DNA from: Verrucomicrobiaceae bacterium
GTDB lineage: Bacteria; Verrucomicrobiota; Verrucomicrobiia; Verrucomicrobiales; Verrucomicrobiaceae
DNA length: 64,000 nucleotides
NCBI GenBank assembly: GCA_015075365.1
Contig: JABTUN010000001.1
Span: 806,001 to 870,000, forward strand
Direction: 5' to 3'
Position 1 is the stretch's first letter. The number at the start of each line of letters is the position of its first letter. The notes under the pieces were generated by a model, which ran no database searches, was not told the origin of the DNA, and saw only the letters and a program-made list of their open reading frames with translations. A program made the translations under genes and the position numbers. Below, one piece after another: positions 63,210 to 64,000 of the stretch.

Positions 63210-63956
63210 ATGAAGGGATGCATACCACTCCTTGCCAGCCTTGCCGTCATCATTTTTGGCACGCTGGCACATGCGGTGGAAATTCTTGGCACGCCCCAGG
63301 TCCAGGCGACGGCCACGGGAGCCGTCATCACCTGGAAAACGGATGTCGAATGTGGCACACGGCTGAACTACGGCCTCAACGCGGCGCAGTTGAATCACAA
63401 GGCTGAGGGACCCGTCGCACGCGAGCATCAGGTCACCCTCGGCGGGCTCACGCCAGGCACGACCTATCACTTCAGCGCCGGCAGTGCGCGCACCCGCCTC
63501 GCCACGGGCAGCTTCAGTACCATAGGTGCCGCGCCCGCTGCCGCGCCACCACCGTCGATCGTGCGCCGCGTTCTGGATGTCCTGACGCCGGACCCGAAGC
63601 CCGCGCCCGCCGCCGCGCCCGCCGCCGCGCCTCCCAGCCGCGTCACCTGGGCAAATGTGGCGACTCTCCAGGACCACTTTGACCGTCATGGGAAGGACTT
63701 TGCCAGCCAGTCGCCCGACGACTATGCCGCGCAGGCCTGGCGCTTTCTCCAGCGCGCCCGCGCCGAATCCCTGCCGATGAAGCTCGACGCCACGGACGGC
63801 ACGCTGCGCGTTTTTGATCCCAAGACACGCGCCTTTGCCGCCTACAACGGCGCGGGCCGCACCAAGACCTTCTTCAAGCCTGAAAGCCCCGGCTACTGGC
63901 AGCGCCAGCCAGGCCGCCCGGTGAAGCCCGCTGAACTCCGCTTTTCCTCCCGCTGA
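63210..63956 (+). CDS. exported FN3-like protein with C-terminal toxin-like domain
   Basis: A 248-residue protein with a signal peptide (LASLAVIIFGTLAHAV), then a fibronectin type III-like sheet (ATGAVITWKTDVECGTRLNYG, LTPGTTYHFSA), a Pro/Ala linker (PAPAAAPAAAPP), and a ~100-residue C-terminal domain. The latter reads LQDHFDRHGKDF, SPDDYAAQAWRFLQRA, LRVFDPKTRAFAAYN and TKTFFKPESPGYWQRQPGR. The H...HGKDF / Y...A..F / FDPKTxxF / KTFFKP pattern resembles nuclease toxin domains of the Barnase/EndoU/RelE-like group at the ends of polymorphic toxins (inference). An immunity gene would be expected beyond the window. Confidence 0.72.
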   Translation: MKGCIPLLASLAVIIFGTLAHAVEILGTPQVQATATGAVITWKTDVECGTRLNYGLNAAQLNHKAEGPVAREHQVTLGGLTPGTTYHFSAGSARTRLATGSFSTIGAAPAAAPPPSIVRRVLDVLTPDPKPAPAAAPAAAPPSRVTWANVATLQDHFDRHGKDFASQSPDDYAAQAWRFLQRARAESLPMKLDATDGTLRVFDPKTRAFAAYNGAGRTKTFFKPESPGYWQRQPGRPVKPAELRFSSR

Positions 63957-63992
63957 TCCATGCCACGCCAACCCTCCACGAAGGAACCCCTC

Positions 63993-64000
63993 ATGAAAGA
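63993..64000 (+). CDS. start of a downstream gene, cut by the window edge
   Basis: An ATG at 63993 (ATGAAAGA) follows AAGGA with 7 bases of spacing, a good ribosome site, 36 bases after the previous stop. An in-frame ATG at 63960 is also possible. Only the first codons are visible, so nothing can be said of the product. If the upstream gene is a toxin, this position is where an immunity partner would lie. Confidence 0.4.

Overview
The window is 64 kb of GC-rich, densely packed chromosomal DNA. Its gene content points to a member of the Verrucomicrobiota, probably Verrucomicrobiaceae (inference). The markers are Planctomycete-type cytochrome c / DUF1549-DUF1553 and DUF1592-DUF1552 proteins, a GxxExxY cassette, a PEP-CTERM protein, many secreted proteins with twin-arginine-like leaders, and an McsA-McsB-ClpC locus. 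There is no rRNA operon, CRISPR array or prophage. The only clear transposon is an IS110-type element. The first gene is cut at its 5' end and one gene is barely begun at the right edge.

Layout. 0-5 kb: a truncated DUF1549/DUF1553 protein, a tiny FmdB-like protein without its zinc cysteines, and a secreted GH88/GH105-like hydrolase. 5-11 kb: an exported catalase-peroxidase divergent from an OxyR-type regulator with both redox cysteines, a shared palindrome between them, then RhlE helicase and class II dihydroorotase. 11-15 kb: a DUF1592 cytochrome protein and a DUF1552 protein separated by a GxxExxY gene bounded by related A-rich hairpins. 15-26 kb: an orphan five-PAS histidine kinase, RlmH, a lipoprotein with a duplicated module, an Mla-type lipid transport operon (mlaE-mlaF-mlaD), a large unknown exported protein and a sialidase-like protein. 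26-29 kb: a dGTPase-like HD protein and the rpsB-tsf pair with a strong terminator.

29-45 kb: an ECF sigma factor with a membrane partner and a Spy/CpxP-like protein, all overlapping; a PQQ-propeller protein; a sterol-desaturase-family enzyme; DUF4058; an alpha/beta hydrolase; a HAD hydrolase; mcsA-mcsB-clpC (protein arginine phosphorylation and proteolysis, without ctsR); and recN. 44-47 kb: a compact minus-strand operon of a GbsR/MarR-type regulator, a fatty-acid desaturase, two unknown membrane proteins and a DCC-family thiol protein. The same dyad lies in front of both the regulator and the desaturase, which makes this the best candidate here for an undescribed, self-contained system.

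47-64 kb: a giant ABCG-like transporter with a TerB-like N terminus, coupled to a PLD-like protein and a short-chain dehydrogenase; a subtilisin-like protease; a MetE-C-type methyltransferase with two palindromes upstream; the IS110-type element; a PEP-CTERM protein; a carbohydrate cluster (SIS, ROK, SDR, TIM-barrel isomerase) with a different inverted repeat in each gap; a CAU tRNA; UppP; DUF2062; a Cys-rich mini-lipoprotein; and a secreted FN3 protein whose C terminus resembles nuclease toxins.

All functional calls rest on motif recognition by eye. No database search was possible.
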